DNA from: CAZHHH01 sp964532085 | Lineage (GTDB): Bacteria; Bacteroidota; Bacteroidia; Bacteroidales; Marinilabiliaceae | Direction: 5' to 3' | Assembly (NCBI GenBank): GCA_964532085.1 | Contig: CAZHHH010000125.1 | Coordinates: 1 to 7,078, forward strand | DNA length: 7,078 nt | Part shown: positions 1 through 6,837 of the stretch, in pieces | How the letters are laid out: each line of letters opens with the position of its first letter | Numbering within the stretch: the stretch's first letter is position 1 | Made by a program: the position numbers and the translations under genes | The notes under the pieces: model-generated | What the model was told of the DNA's origin: nothing | Seen by the model: only the letters and a program-made list of their open reading frames with translations | Database searches by the model: none

Positions 1-65
1 TTGAATAAAACAAGAATAACTATGCTAAAAATATTTATTGTAGACTATGAAAATATTAAGAAGTC

Positions 66-257
66 CTATTTGCTTTTAAAACTTAGTTTCCTATAAATGA
101 TGTCAGTTGACTGATTGATAAATTGACTTAAACTAAAATTTACTAACCTAAAGAAAGATAATGTTAGTAATAACAATCCTAATACAAAGCCAATCTTTGA
201 AGACAAAAGAATAGAAATAAAAGATAAAAATATAATTATGCGAATTAACTCTTTCAT
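66..257 (-). CDS. Possible small hydrophobic membrane protein (63 aa)
   Basis: I do not recognise a family. The frame encodes 63 residues from an ATG preceded by no clear ribosome binding site. Residues about 5-18 (IRIIIFLSFISILL) and about 21-38 (KIGFVLGLLLLTLSFF) form two closely spaced hydrophobic stretches, so a membrane hairpin is plausible. The tail (about 40-63) is polar and ends in lysines and serines, which would suit a cytoplasmic C-terminus. It lies 116 nt downstream of the TonB_C-like gene on the same strand, with a 12-bp inverted repeat in the spacer, so it may be a separately expressed or attenuated last gene. AT-rich DNA readily produces hydrophobic chance ORFs, so this could be spurious. 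Conserved neighbourhood in relatives would decide. Confidence 0.45.
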   Translation of the reverse strand: MKELIRIIIFLSFISILLSSKIGFVLGLLLLTLSFFRLVNFSLSQFINQSTDIIYRKLSFKSK

Positions 258-278
258 ATCATTAAAATTAAAGTTGTG

Positions 279-324
279 TTTACTTATTGTTCAAACCAAT
301 TGATTGATTAATACAATAAGTAAA
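279..324. repeat. Perfect 12-bp inverted repeat (hairpin) between two genes
   Basis: TTTACTTATTGT (279-290) and its exact reverse complement ACAATAAGTAAA (313-324) flank a 22-nt loop. The stem is long but AT-rich, with only two G:C pairs. It sits in the spacer between the stop of the TonB_C-like gene (374) and the start of the small membrane ORF (257). No clean T-run follows on the minus strand, so it is not a textbook intrinsic terminator. It may be a weak terminator, an mRNA-stabilising hairpin, or an operator for the small ORF. Confidence 0.55.
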
Positions 325-373
325 GATAATAAATTATTTTAAACAATAATCGTTTATAAACTTATAATAACCT

Positions 374-1227
374 CTAGGAATTCTTTAAAGAATCTAAAAA
401 TAGATTAAGTTCTTTGAATGAATATTGACTAAAAGTTATATTTTTCTCAATCAGATTAACTGAACTTTTTTTATCTATATAAAAAAATATATCATCTTTA
501 TTTTTTTTAATAAGTATTAAATAAATCTCATAATCAACTGGAATCTTACCAAAATCAAATTTCTTACAATTGATACACTCTATCATTTTACTATATCTTA
601 ACTTAGGAATTATTAACATTCCTAAATTCTCATCATCTTTTACTTTGATTTTTAGTTTTTTTGATTTTCTACTTTTGAATAAAGAATTATGATAACCTTT
701 ATTTAATTTTAATTTTTCAAGAATAATGCCTAAAACTTTTTTTGTACTAATATGTGAGATCAATTCATCTGAATTATTTTTCAAATTTTCATGAAAATAT
801 AATTCTTTTGTTATCAATTCATAATCAGCTTTATTCAATGAAATATAACTATACTTAGAAATTTCAACTCTATTACTAACTCGAAACTTAATACTATGAC
901 GTGATACAACAGGTTTGTTTCGTTGAAATGCGGGTATCCATGTATTGATTGACAATACTGCCTCTTCAATTATTTGATTAAGTTTTGAATTTAACTCCTC
1001 TTCAATAAAAATATTGTGTATTGAACCAATAGAGTCAAGCTCAAAACACACATTTATTTCATTTATGGTATCATTACTGTCTAAAATATAGTTATTATTA
1101 ATATAACTTTCTATTTCTATATTACAATTTGAGCATTTAGATAACCTCTCTAGAATAATAAAACTATCCTTTAAACATTGTGAAATAGCTGTAAATGGTA
1201 TAAAAATAACACAAAGCCAAACAAGTA
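374..1227 (-). CDS. Exported TonB C-terminal-like domain protein, 5' end lost in gap
   Basis: Visible are 283 residues and a TAG stop; the start codon lies in the N-gap. Residues 1-16 (LVWLCVIFIPFTAISQ) are the core of a signal peptide, with likely cleavage after A-I-S. Probably only a few N-terminal residues are missing. Residues about 55-116 match the TonB C-terminal pattern: a strand with a D-x-x-G-x-I turn (FELDSIGSIHNIFI, 61-74), a helix, the signature W-I-P-A-F (96-100), then N-K-P-V (103-106) and a closing strand. In TonB this domain contacts outer-membrane receptors. Stand-alone exported TonB_C proteins are common in Bacteroidota and mostly of unknown role. There is no Pro-rich linker or inner-membrane anchor, so it is unlikely to be an energy transducer itself. 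Residues 117-283 are Lys-rich and unassigned. CxxC pairs at 31-34 and 217-220 could form disulfides or bind metal. The domain call is fairly sure; the function is unknown. Confidence 0.8.
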
Positions 1228-1327
1228 NNNNNNNNNNNNNNNNNNNNNNNNNNNNNNNNNNNNNNNNNNNNNNNNNNNNNNNNNNNNNNNNNNNNNNNNN
1301 NNNNNNNNNNNNNNNNNNNNNNNNNNN
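1228..1327. other. Assembly gap (100 N)
   Basis: Exactly 100 consecutive N, the length conventionally used for a scaffold gap of unknown size. It removes the C-terminus and stop codon of the asparagine-synthetase-like gene on its right and the first codons of the TonB_C-like gene on its left. Reading frames that cross it are artefacts. The true missing length is unknown, so further genes of the locus could be hidden here. Confidence 0.97.
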
Positions 1328-2784
1328 GTGATAATAGAATAAGCCATCCAATCATTTTTTTCTAAAAGTTGATTTTTTATTTTAATAGGTAGATATGGTC
1401 TAATTTTTTCTTTTACAGCTTGTATATTTACCTCTCTTGCACTTGGCTGGATTTCTTTCTCGAAAGCTACTGAGTAGGGAGCAAAAAAAGATTCAATAAC
1501 AGTTTTGTCGTATAAAATTTTATTTATTTTATATTTAAAAGGAACAGATTTAAAAAACTCAATAAGTTTAATATCCCAAAATGGCAATCGGTATTCATAA
1601 CCAAAATAATCAAATACATTGGCAGAATTTACAATAAATTTTGCTTGCCTCTCTTTATATGCCCAGTTTTCAAAAACGTTATATACAAAGGTGTTTTCAG
1701 GCACTTTTTCAATAAAATTATTTATTAAATTTAAAAACTGCTTTTTATTATTCTTATGATTATTCTGAAAATATGTCTTTTGATATATTTGCTTACCTAG
1801 ATTTTTATTACCTATTCCCTCCTTCATCGTTTTTCTTAAATGACTTCCTGCTAGCAAGTCACCAGAATGTCCAGGAATAAATACTGAATCTTTTTCAATT
1901 AATTTGTTCTCGTGCAGATATTTTACAGCAAAATAATCTTGCATAAAAAACATAGAACTTCCTTTTCCTGCAAAATGGACATACTCCTTAAATATTTGTT
2001 CATCTATAAAGCCATCTATTATATCCTCATCATACTCGATAAATATCCAAGGATACCCCAGCTTTTCTGCAGATTTGCGAGAGTTTGCAAGTTCAAAATT
2101 ACCTTTTCGTCCATAAGTGAATGTTATAACATTATTATATTCAAACTTTTTTAACATTGTAACAATAAGTCTAGAATCATAACCTCCACTTAGGGGAACA
2201 ACTGCTTGCCGACCATTTAGCGAATTTACCAATCTCTCAAAAGTCTCATTTAACTCTATCTCAAGACTTTGTTGAAGTATATCAAACTTTGAATTATTTA
2301 TAGTTTCAACTATAAAATCTGAATAAAAACTACAATCTTTTTTATTATCTCGATATTCTATTAATTCGCCTGCTTGAACTTGATAAACACCATCAAACAA
2401 CGTTCTATTTCCTGTCACATAAGCTGCTGCCTCCAATTCAAGCGCAGCCAAAGCATTGATTTTTTTAGTAGATTTAAAGACCATAACTGGGTCATCTGTA
2501 ACTACAAGATTTCCATTATCAATTGTATAAAATATTGGAAAAGTTCTAATATGATCAACGGCAAAATAAGTGACATTTTCTTTACTAATTACTAAAGAGA
2601 AACAACCATTAGCATCAGCCAGCCAAATCTTTAAATCTTCTTTTGTTTGAATTTTTCCGAGTTCTGAAAAAATAGTATCTTCAGATTTGATTTGGTTTTC
2701 ATCAAAAATATAGCCTTTAAACCAAATCCCATCTCTATTCTTCCACTTAAATCCGTAATTGTTTACTAACTGTATCACAAACAA
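1328..2784 (-). CDS. Asparagine-synthetase-like protein, glutaminase nucleophile absent, C-terminus in gap
   Basis: This is an asparagine synthetase B-like ATP-dependent amide-forming enzyme, with 485 residues visible before the gap. The C-terminal synthetase domain is recognisable: PP-loop S-G-G-Y-D-S (199-204), P-G-H-S-G-D-L-L-A-G (304-313) corresponding to the GHGGDELFGG loop, and Y-R-L-P-F-W-D (398-404) corresponding to R-V-P-F-L-D. The N-terminal half resembles a worn glutaminase fold (G-C-F-S-L-V-I at 60-66; V-D-H-I-R-T-F-P-I-F-Y at 76-86, where active enzymes have R-D-x-x-G-x-K-P-L-Y). The essential Cys at position 2 is not there. The start is a TTG; the in-frame TAA at 2821-2823 closes the frame upstream and no ATG or GTG lies between. 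It begins 44 nt after the SGNH gene on the same strand and is presumably co-transcribed. Such paralogues occur in glycan loci, where some amidate uronic acids. Here the nitrogen donor would have to be free ammonia or another amine. The substrate is unknown. Confidence 0.85.
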
Positions 2785-2828
2785 ATATTTTAAATTAAAT
2801 TTTAAAACAACAAAAACATTTTATTAAT

Positions 2829-3773
2829 CTATCTATGTTTTAAATCATTAGCTATCTTTTTTGACAAAAGCTCTGCCCCTTTTCTATTTAAATGCGTAGC
2901 ATTATAGAACAAATCTTTATTTAAACAGATATTATCATCTGAATAATCGATAAATAGCAACTCATATTTCACAGCTAAATCTTTATAAATATCAATTACA
3001 TCTTGTCTATTTAACATATACTTCTGCCCATCAATGTGTTCAGGCGTATAAATAAGTATTAACTCTATTCCTTCGGATTTGCATTCTTGAATAAAAGTTT
3101 CAAATAAACTTATTACATTCTTGTCTAAATCAATTTTATAGTAATCTTTCTTGGCTTTTGCATTTTCAAAATCGCCTCCCCAATGTTTATCAACAGCCTT
3201 AAATCCTTTTTGACGAAAGGGCACTTTGTAATCACCTGAAATAACATTCTCTAGACCCTTAATAAGTTCTATATATTTTCCCCGATACCTTACTAGCGGC
3301 AGATAAAAATCTATTTCACTATAATATTTATATGGCTTTGTATAATATTTAACATTTTTATTAAACAACATATAAGGAAGAAACTGATTAAAATTATATG
3401 GTATTTCAATTTTTTCGAGAGTAAATATATCTACTGATTGTATAATTATTTTCGGATTTTTATTATGTTTTTGATATTCTTTATGGCGAAGATACTGTAA
3501 CCAAAAGCTATGCCCATCTAGTCCAAAATTATAAGCTTTTTTATTTAGAGAATCTGACAAAATTTCTGGATCAATATGAACCCACGCTCTTGAAGAACCA
3601 TATATCGCAATTTCACAATCTGCATTACTAGTATATATATCATTCCACACTTCATATTCTCCCTGTGCAATAGTAGTTATTTTCAAAAATTTAGAGAATC
3701 CAAAGTCGATTAAACCCAAAACTATTATTACAAATAGAATGAAAAAAAATATTTTACTCGCAAATTTTCTCAT
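2829..3773 (-). CDS. SGNH-hydrolase-like membrane-anchored acyltransferase partner
   Basis: The 314-residue protein has one N-terminal membrane segment (about 8-26, FFFILFVIIVLGLIDFGF) and a periplasmic SGNH-like domain. Block I is G-S-S-R (59-62) after a beta strand (CEIAIY), giving the nucleophile Ser60 or Ser61. N-F-G-L-D-G-H-S (82-89) fits block II, Y-T-P-E-H (242-246) sits near block III, and Y-N-A-T-H-L-N (290-296) is block V with the catalytic His294. The usual Asp three residues before that His is Asn (291). Proteins of this kind (compare AlgJ, AlgX and DltD) pair with MBOAT proteins to move acyl groups onto extracellular polysaccharides. Its ATG follows the MBOAT stop codon by 3 nt, which implies translational coupling and joint function. 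Whether it transfers, removes or only relays the acyl group is not visible. Confidence 0.87.
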   Translation of the reverse strand: MRKFASKIFFFILFVIIVLGLIDFGFSKFLKITTIAQGEYEVWNDIYTSNADCEIAIYGSSRAWVHIDPEILSDSLNKKAYNFGLDGHSFWLQYLRHKEYQKHNKNPKIIIQSVDIFTLEKIEIPYNFNQFLPYMLFNKNVKYYTKPYKYYSEIDFYLPLVRYRGKYIELIKGLENVISGDYKVPFRQKGFKAVDKHWGGDFENAKAKKDYYKIDLDKNVISLFETFIQECKSEGIELILIYTPEHIDGQKYMLNRQDVIDIYKDLAVKYELLFIDYSDDNICLNKDLFYNATHLNRKGAELLSKKIANDLKHR

Positions 3774-3776
3774 AAC

Positions 3777-5240
3777 TTAAAACTGAAAATAAATAAATTG
3801 TTGATCTTCGCCAGAAAACAGAAGTATTGTAACAATCAAAATACTATAAAACGCATATCTAAATATCCAATTCCATTTGATTCCAATTTTTTCAATCGCA
3901 TACTCATTATCTCTACCTACCCACTCTATTATTACAAAACTTAGTATTAATAAGATAATAATTTCAGGCAATACATAATTACCTAGTGCACTCGTAATAA
4001 TTTCAGGCTTTGAAAAAAGAGTGTGATTAAAAATATGAATAATATATTTATAAGCATAATTAACACTCTCAGCTCTAAAAAATATCCAAGCAAACACTGT
4101 TAATAAAAAAGTAACACCTATTTGAAAAAACTCTTTTAGATTTGGCAGAACTCGGTTTTGAGCAATATTGGTAAGATTGTTTCTATTTCTATTAGTTAAT
4201 AACAATGGTAGAAAATATAGTGCATTTAACGCTCCCCATACAATAAATGTCCAGTTGGCACCGTGCCAGAAGCCACTGACTATAAAAATAATAAAAGTAT
4301 TTCTTATTTTCATCCAATTACTACCCCTACTCCCGCCTAAAGGAATATATAAGTAATCTCTAAACCAAGTAGATAGTGAAATATGCCAGCGTCTCCAAAA
4401 CTCTGCAATATCTCTTGAAAAATATGGGAAATGGAAATTACGCATTAAGTCAACTCCAAATAAGCGTGCTGTTCCGATTGCAATATCAGAATAACCAGAA
4501 AAGTCACCATAAATTTGAAAAGCAAAAAATGTGGCACCTAATAAAAGAGTGCTTCCATTATAATCTGGATAATTTTCAAAAACCTGATTAACATAAATTG
4601 CAGCATTATCAGCAATAACAATTTTTTTGAATAATCCCCATAATATCTGTCGCATTCCGTCAGCTGCCTTATCATACTTAAATCTTCTTGTCTTTTGAAA
4701 TTGAGGTAATAAATTAGTGGCTCTTTCGATAGGACCTGCCACAAGCTGAGGAAAAAAACTTACAAATGCAGCAAACGCAATAAAATCCTTTGTTGGTTTT
4801 AATTTACGGCGATAAATATCAATAGTATAACTTAATGTTTGAAAAGTATAAAAACTAATACCAACAGGCAAAATAATATTCAAAGAGTTTATCTTAATCT
4901 CACTACCAAAGAAAGAAAAAAGAGTGTGAAAATTATCTATAAAAAAATTGTAATATTTAAAAAAACCTAATATACCTAGGTTTACAGTAATGCTAATCCA
5001 TAAAATCAGCTTGCGTTTTCCTTTTTTTTCTGTTCTGTCTATCCAAAGTCCTATAAAATAATCTATAAGAATGCTTATCAATATTAAGAACAGAAACCTC
5101 CAGTCCCACCACCCATAAAAAATAAAACTAGCAACTACAATTAATATGTTCGATATTTTTAGACTATACTTAGATACCAACCAGTACAATATGAAGACTA
5201 AGGGTAAAAATATAGCAAAATCTATGGAGTTAAATAACAT
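3777..5240 (-). CDS. MBOAT-family O-acyltransferase (AlgI-like)
   Basis: This 487-residue polytopic inner-membrane protein has the usual length and motif order of the AlgI/DltB/PatA branch of membrane-bound O-acyltransferases. Visible are LPVGISFYTFQTLSYTID (124-141), FFPQLVAGPIER (162-173), DFSGYSDIAIG (246-256), FWRRWHISLSTWFRDYLYIP (281-300) and SGFWHGANW (322-330). The invariant catalytic His is 326, and His286 lies in the R-R-W-H motif. These enzymes pass an acyl group, usually acetyl from cytosolic acetyl-CoA, across the membrane, where an SGNH-type partner places it on the glycan. That partner is the next gene, 3 nt downstream. The start is an ATG with only a weak A/G-rich stretch upstream, normal for AT-rich Bacteroidota. 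It is the first gene of the operon; a candidate promoter lies at 5272-5279. I am confident of the family. The acceptor glycan is unknown, so I give no gene symbol. Confidence 0.95.
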   Translation of the reverse strand: MLFNSIDFAIFLPLVFILYWLVSKYSLKISNILIVVASFIFYGWWDWRFLFLILISILIDYFIGLWIDRTEKKGKRKLILWISITVNLGILGFFKYYNFFIDNFHTLFSFFGSEIKINSLNIILPVGISFYTFQTLSYTIDIYRRKLKPTKDFIAFAAFVSFFPQLVAGPIERATNLLPQFQKTRRFKYDKAADGMRQILWGLFKKIVIADNAAIYVNQVFENYPDYNGSTLLLGATFFAFQIYGDFSGYSDIAIGTARLFGVDLMRNFHFPYFSRDIAEFWRRWHISLSTWFRDYLYIPLGGSRGSNWMKIRNTFIIFIVSGFWHGANWTFIVWGALNALYFLPLLLTNRNRNNLTNIAQNRVLPNLKEFFQIGVTFLLTVFAWIFFRAESVNYAYKYIIHIFNHTLFSKPEIITSALGNYVLPEIIILLILSFVIIEWVGRDNEYAIEKIGIKWNWIFRYAFYSILIVTILLFSGEDQQFIYFQF

Positions 5241-5271
5241 AAATTCTTTTTTAAATAACGAGGGTTTAAAA

Positions 5272-5279
5272 CAAAGTTA
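5272..5279 (-). promoter_or_regulatory. Candidate -7 element of the MBOAT operon
   Basis: On the minus strand the octamer TAACTTTG fits the Bacteroidota -7 consensus TAnnTTTG. It ends 31 nt before the MBOAT ATG, a sensible distance for a short leader. No TTG lies about 20 nt further upstream where the -33 element is expected, so the call rests on one box in AT-rich DNA. Confidence 0.4.
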
Positions 5280-5453
5280 TGAATAATACAAAGGTTTAAA
5301 ATTAATAATTACTAGGTAAATAACAAACAACAGAACCAAGTTTAGAGTCACTATTCATAATTGTTTCTTTAACTTCTTTGTCGTTTGAGTTCCGCATTGG
5401 GATTGGACACTTAGAAACAGATTAATATCTTGATATATATCTGAGTTATCACA

Positions 5454-5479
5454 TCAACCCACTTGCCGTAATGGGTTGA
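5454..5479. repeat. Inverted repeat (8-bp stem, 10-nt loop) after the SUMF1-like gene
   Basis: TCAACCCA (5454-5461) pairs perfectly with TGGGTTGA (5472-5479) around a 10-nt loop. The stem contains four G:C pairs, notable in this AT-rich spacer. It starts 37 nt past the stop codon of the SUMF1-like gene on the minus strand. No T-run follows on either strand, so rho-independent termination is not well supported. An mRNA 3'-end hairpin or a protein-binding site are alternatives. Confidence 0.5.
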
Positions 5480-5516
5480 ACTAATAATAATATTTTGAAC
5501 CGTTATTCTAATACCT

Positions 5517-6104
5517 TCATTTAGCTATCGCTACTCTAAAACCACACTCATCTTCAGCAAAAAACGACGGTTCAATTTTACTAGCATATTCTAATTGATA
5601 TTCTGATGGTATATAATAATTGGATGAATAACTAACTTCGCTATCTGACGAATTACTATGTAGTCTATCAGTTAACCACACACAAAAATAGAATTTCAAA
5701 TCACTTGATATTCCTATAACCGGACTATAATTATATTCTTCAGAATAAAAATAATTTTCATTTGGCCAATTCTCTTGGTTAAATGAAATTGTTGCTATAT
5801 CTGAATATTTTATTTTTTTAATTGTTGGTTGTGGCTTTGAATTGTCATCAGATAATTTGGGCATTTCAACCCATTTTAATTCATTATCAGGATTAGCTTT
5901 CACAAAATCCCAAAACTCTCTAAAGTCAACATTTGTAATTTGAGCACTTAGATAAAATGGTCTAAAAGTAACAGTTATATTTGAACTATCTACTAGCTCC
6001 CCCTCTGGAAAGAGATGCAAACTCTTTAGATTGAACCCATTCTGTGAGTATAAACTTACAACAGAAAAAATAATTGCTAAGGCTAAAAATAATCTTTTTT
6101 TCAT
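5517..6104 (-). CDS. Exported miniature SUMF1/FGE-like domain protein
   Basis: The 195-residue protein has a clear signal peptide (KK at 2-3, hydrophobic core 5-18, cleavage near Y-S-Q at 19-21). The mature part follows the SUMF1 (formylglycine-generating-enzyme-like) outline seen in GldJ/GldK-type proteins: FRPFYLSAQITNVDFREFWD (47-66) corresponds to PFYISKxEVTNxxYxxF; NENYFYSEEYNYSPVIGIS (115-133) to the YPVVGVSW region; YFCVWLTDRL (139-148) to AxCxWRT; IPSEYQLEYAS (165-175) to LPTEAEWEYAA; and CGFRVA (187-192) to GGFRVA. Between the last two motifs the family normally has many tens of residues including the core; here only about 11 remain. The region carrying FGE's active-site cysteines is therefore missing and catalysis is unlikely. 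It may be a binding or structural protein. No promoter consensus was found upstream. The fold assignment is good; the role, possibly gliding or secretion related, is a guess. Confidence 0.72.
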   Translation of the reverse strand: MKKRLFLALAIIFSVVSLYSQNGFNLKSLHLFPEGELVDSSNITVTFRPFYLSAQITNVDFREFWDFVKANPDNELKWVEMPKLSDDNSKPQPTIKKIKYSDIATISFNQENWPNENYFYSEEYNYSPVIGISSDLKFYFCVWLTDRLHSNSSDSEVSYSSNYYIPSEYQLEYASKIEPSFFAEDECGFRVAIAK

Positions 6105-6334
6105 AATGTTTGAATTAAATGTTTGTGGTTAATTATAAATATTTTACAGCTTAGTAGTTAGACTACAATCTTAAAAATATATTATTTAAAACTACTAAAA
6201 AAAATCAAACATCTAACTAAATCCGTCTAACAAAAAACTTATATTATATGCTGTAACTTAATCATATTTATAATCCTTAAACAAATACTCTTACAAAATA
6301 AATCTATACTTTTCCACCTCCATCTTTCCCACAA
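6105..6334. other. AT-rich spacer without a recognised gene
   Basis: The 230-nt stretch lies between the SUMF1-like start and the HxlR stop. I found no plausible ORF, no TAnnTTTG box for the SUMF1-like gene, and no RNA gene. A minor 5-bp hairpin (GTAGT, loop TAG, ACTAC, 6154-6166) is present. Composition rises towards its right end, where the higher-GC flank begins. Confidence 0.5.
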
Positions 6335-6673
6335 TTACTTGTCAAAAAGATATTTGCGATGTTTCGTTCCCCAATGTTCCAACGCATCCAAAACTTCGTT
6401 CAGTGTTTCGGAATAAGGGGTCAAGCTGTACTCAACAGTTATTGGTTTAGTATCTTGTACTTCCCGATGGACTAAGCCGTTCAGCTGTAACTCTTCCAAT
6501 TCTTTAGAAAGAATACGAGGTGAGATTCCCGCTTCCCTAGCAAGCTGATTAAACCGCATAGTTTTGTCGCGGAGTATGGCTATAAGCACCAATTTCCACT
6601 TGCCACCTACAATATCTAAGGTGTCACGAATGGCTCGTTGTGCCTGTTGACAAGATTCACTTGTATACTTCAC
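6335..6673 (-). CDS. HxlR-family winged-helix transcriptional regulator
   Basis: The 112-residue length is typical of the family. The hallmark is D-I-V-G-G-K-W-K-L-V-L-I (residues 20-31), followed by the helix-turn-helix (M-R-F-N-Q-L-A-R-E-A-G-I-S-P-R-I-L-S-K-E, 39-57) and the wing with V-E-Y-S-L-T-P-Y (84-91). Cys8, just before the first helix, matches the redox- or electrophile-sensing cysteine of HypR/YodB-type members. The protein probably acts as a dimeric DNA-binding repressor or activator responding to quinones, aldehydes or oxidants. The start is a GTG: an in-frame TAA lies 6 nt upstream, and AAAGG precedes it by 3 nt. It is divergent from the flavin-dependent oxidoreductase at 6838, the likely target. 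A well-formed Bacteroidota promoter lies at 6713-6743. GC is visibly higher than in the glycan locus. Confidence 0.93.
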   Translation of the reverse strand: MKYTSESCQQAQRAIRDTLDIVGGKWKLVLIAILRDKTMRFNQLAREAGISPRILSKELEELQLNGLVHREVQDTKPITVEYSLTPYSETLNEVLDALEHWGTKHRKYLFDK

Positions 6674-6712
6674 TATCCTTTATGTTATTAGTAAATATTA
6701 TATAATTAGTTA

Positions 6713-6743
6713 CAAATGTATAGTATTAAACTTATCTTTACAA
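6713..6743 (-). promoter_or_regulatory. Bacteroidota-type promoter of the HxlR gene
   Basis: On the minus strand a TTG (6741-6743) is followed after exactly 20 nt by TACATTTG (6713-6720), a full match to the TAnnTTTG -7 consensus. Transcription would begin about 35 nt before the GTG start. The -7 box overlaps a small dyad, TACA-AA-TGTA (6711-6720), so binding there would block this promoter and could give autoregulation. The promoter is well supported by motif and spacing; the operator idea is inference. Confidence 0.6.
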
Positions 6744-6776
6744 GAATAGAGGCTGAATGATGCTATCTTATTTATA

Positions 6777-6788
6777 TATATCGATATA
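6777..6788. promoter_or_regulatory. 12-bp perfect palindrome in the divergent intergenic region
   Basis: TATATCGATATA is perfectly self-complementary, with its centre about 55 nt upstream of the oxidoreductase ATG. Dimeric HxlR regulators bind symmetric sites, so this is a candidate operator. The AT-rich setting makes a chance palindrome quite possible. No good TAnnTTTG promoter for the oxidoreductase was found nearby on the plus strand. Confidence 0.3.
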
Positions 6789-6837
6789 AAAAACATTAGA
6801 ATTACCAGAGTCTTAAATAAAGAAGAGTAAATAAATT

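Larger units (their letters stand above)
5241..5516. other. Intergenic spacer with promoter candidate, hairpin and a doubtful tiny ORF
   Basis: The 276-nt spacer separates the SUMF1-like gene from the MBOAT operon. It holds the candidate -7 box (5272-5279) and an inverted repeat (5454-5479). It also contains a 31-codon minus-strand frame (5302-5397) with an ATG but no recognisable family or membrane segment. The stretch around 5380-5420 is less AT-rich than the rest and could be a remnant of something longer, but neither strand gave a protein I recognise. Confidence 0.5.

Noticed and set aside
1..96. Plus-strand open frame from the left edge whose ATG at 22 reads MLKIFIVDYENIKK, like the start of a NYN-type nuclease domain
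   Set aside because: The frame stops after 24 codons from the ATG, overlaps the 3' end of the small membrane ORF, and has no ribosome binding site. The resemblance is too short to support a gene or pseudogene.
380..393. 14-bp perfect palindrome ATTCTTTAAAGAAT at the end of the TonB_C-like gene
   Set aside because: It lies within the last codons, has no loop and so cannot form a normal hairpin, and is AT-rich enough to arise by chance.
1164..1355. Reading frames that run through the N-gap and appear to join the two cut genes
   Set aside because: They translate unknown bases and continue in the wrong phase beyond the gap; only the parts outside the gap are real coding sequence.
1912..2595. 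Plus-strand open frames opposite the asparagine-synthetase-like gene
   Set aside because: They are antisense to conserved PP-loop and flanking motifs and show no recognisable protein features.
5302..5397. 31-codon minus-strand ORF in the spacer upstream of the MBOAT gene
   Set aside because: It has an ATG but no clear ribosome binding site, no recognised motif and no membrane segment. It also covers the candidate region upstream of the operon promoter, so chance is the simpler explanation.
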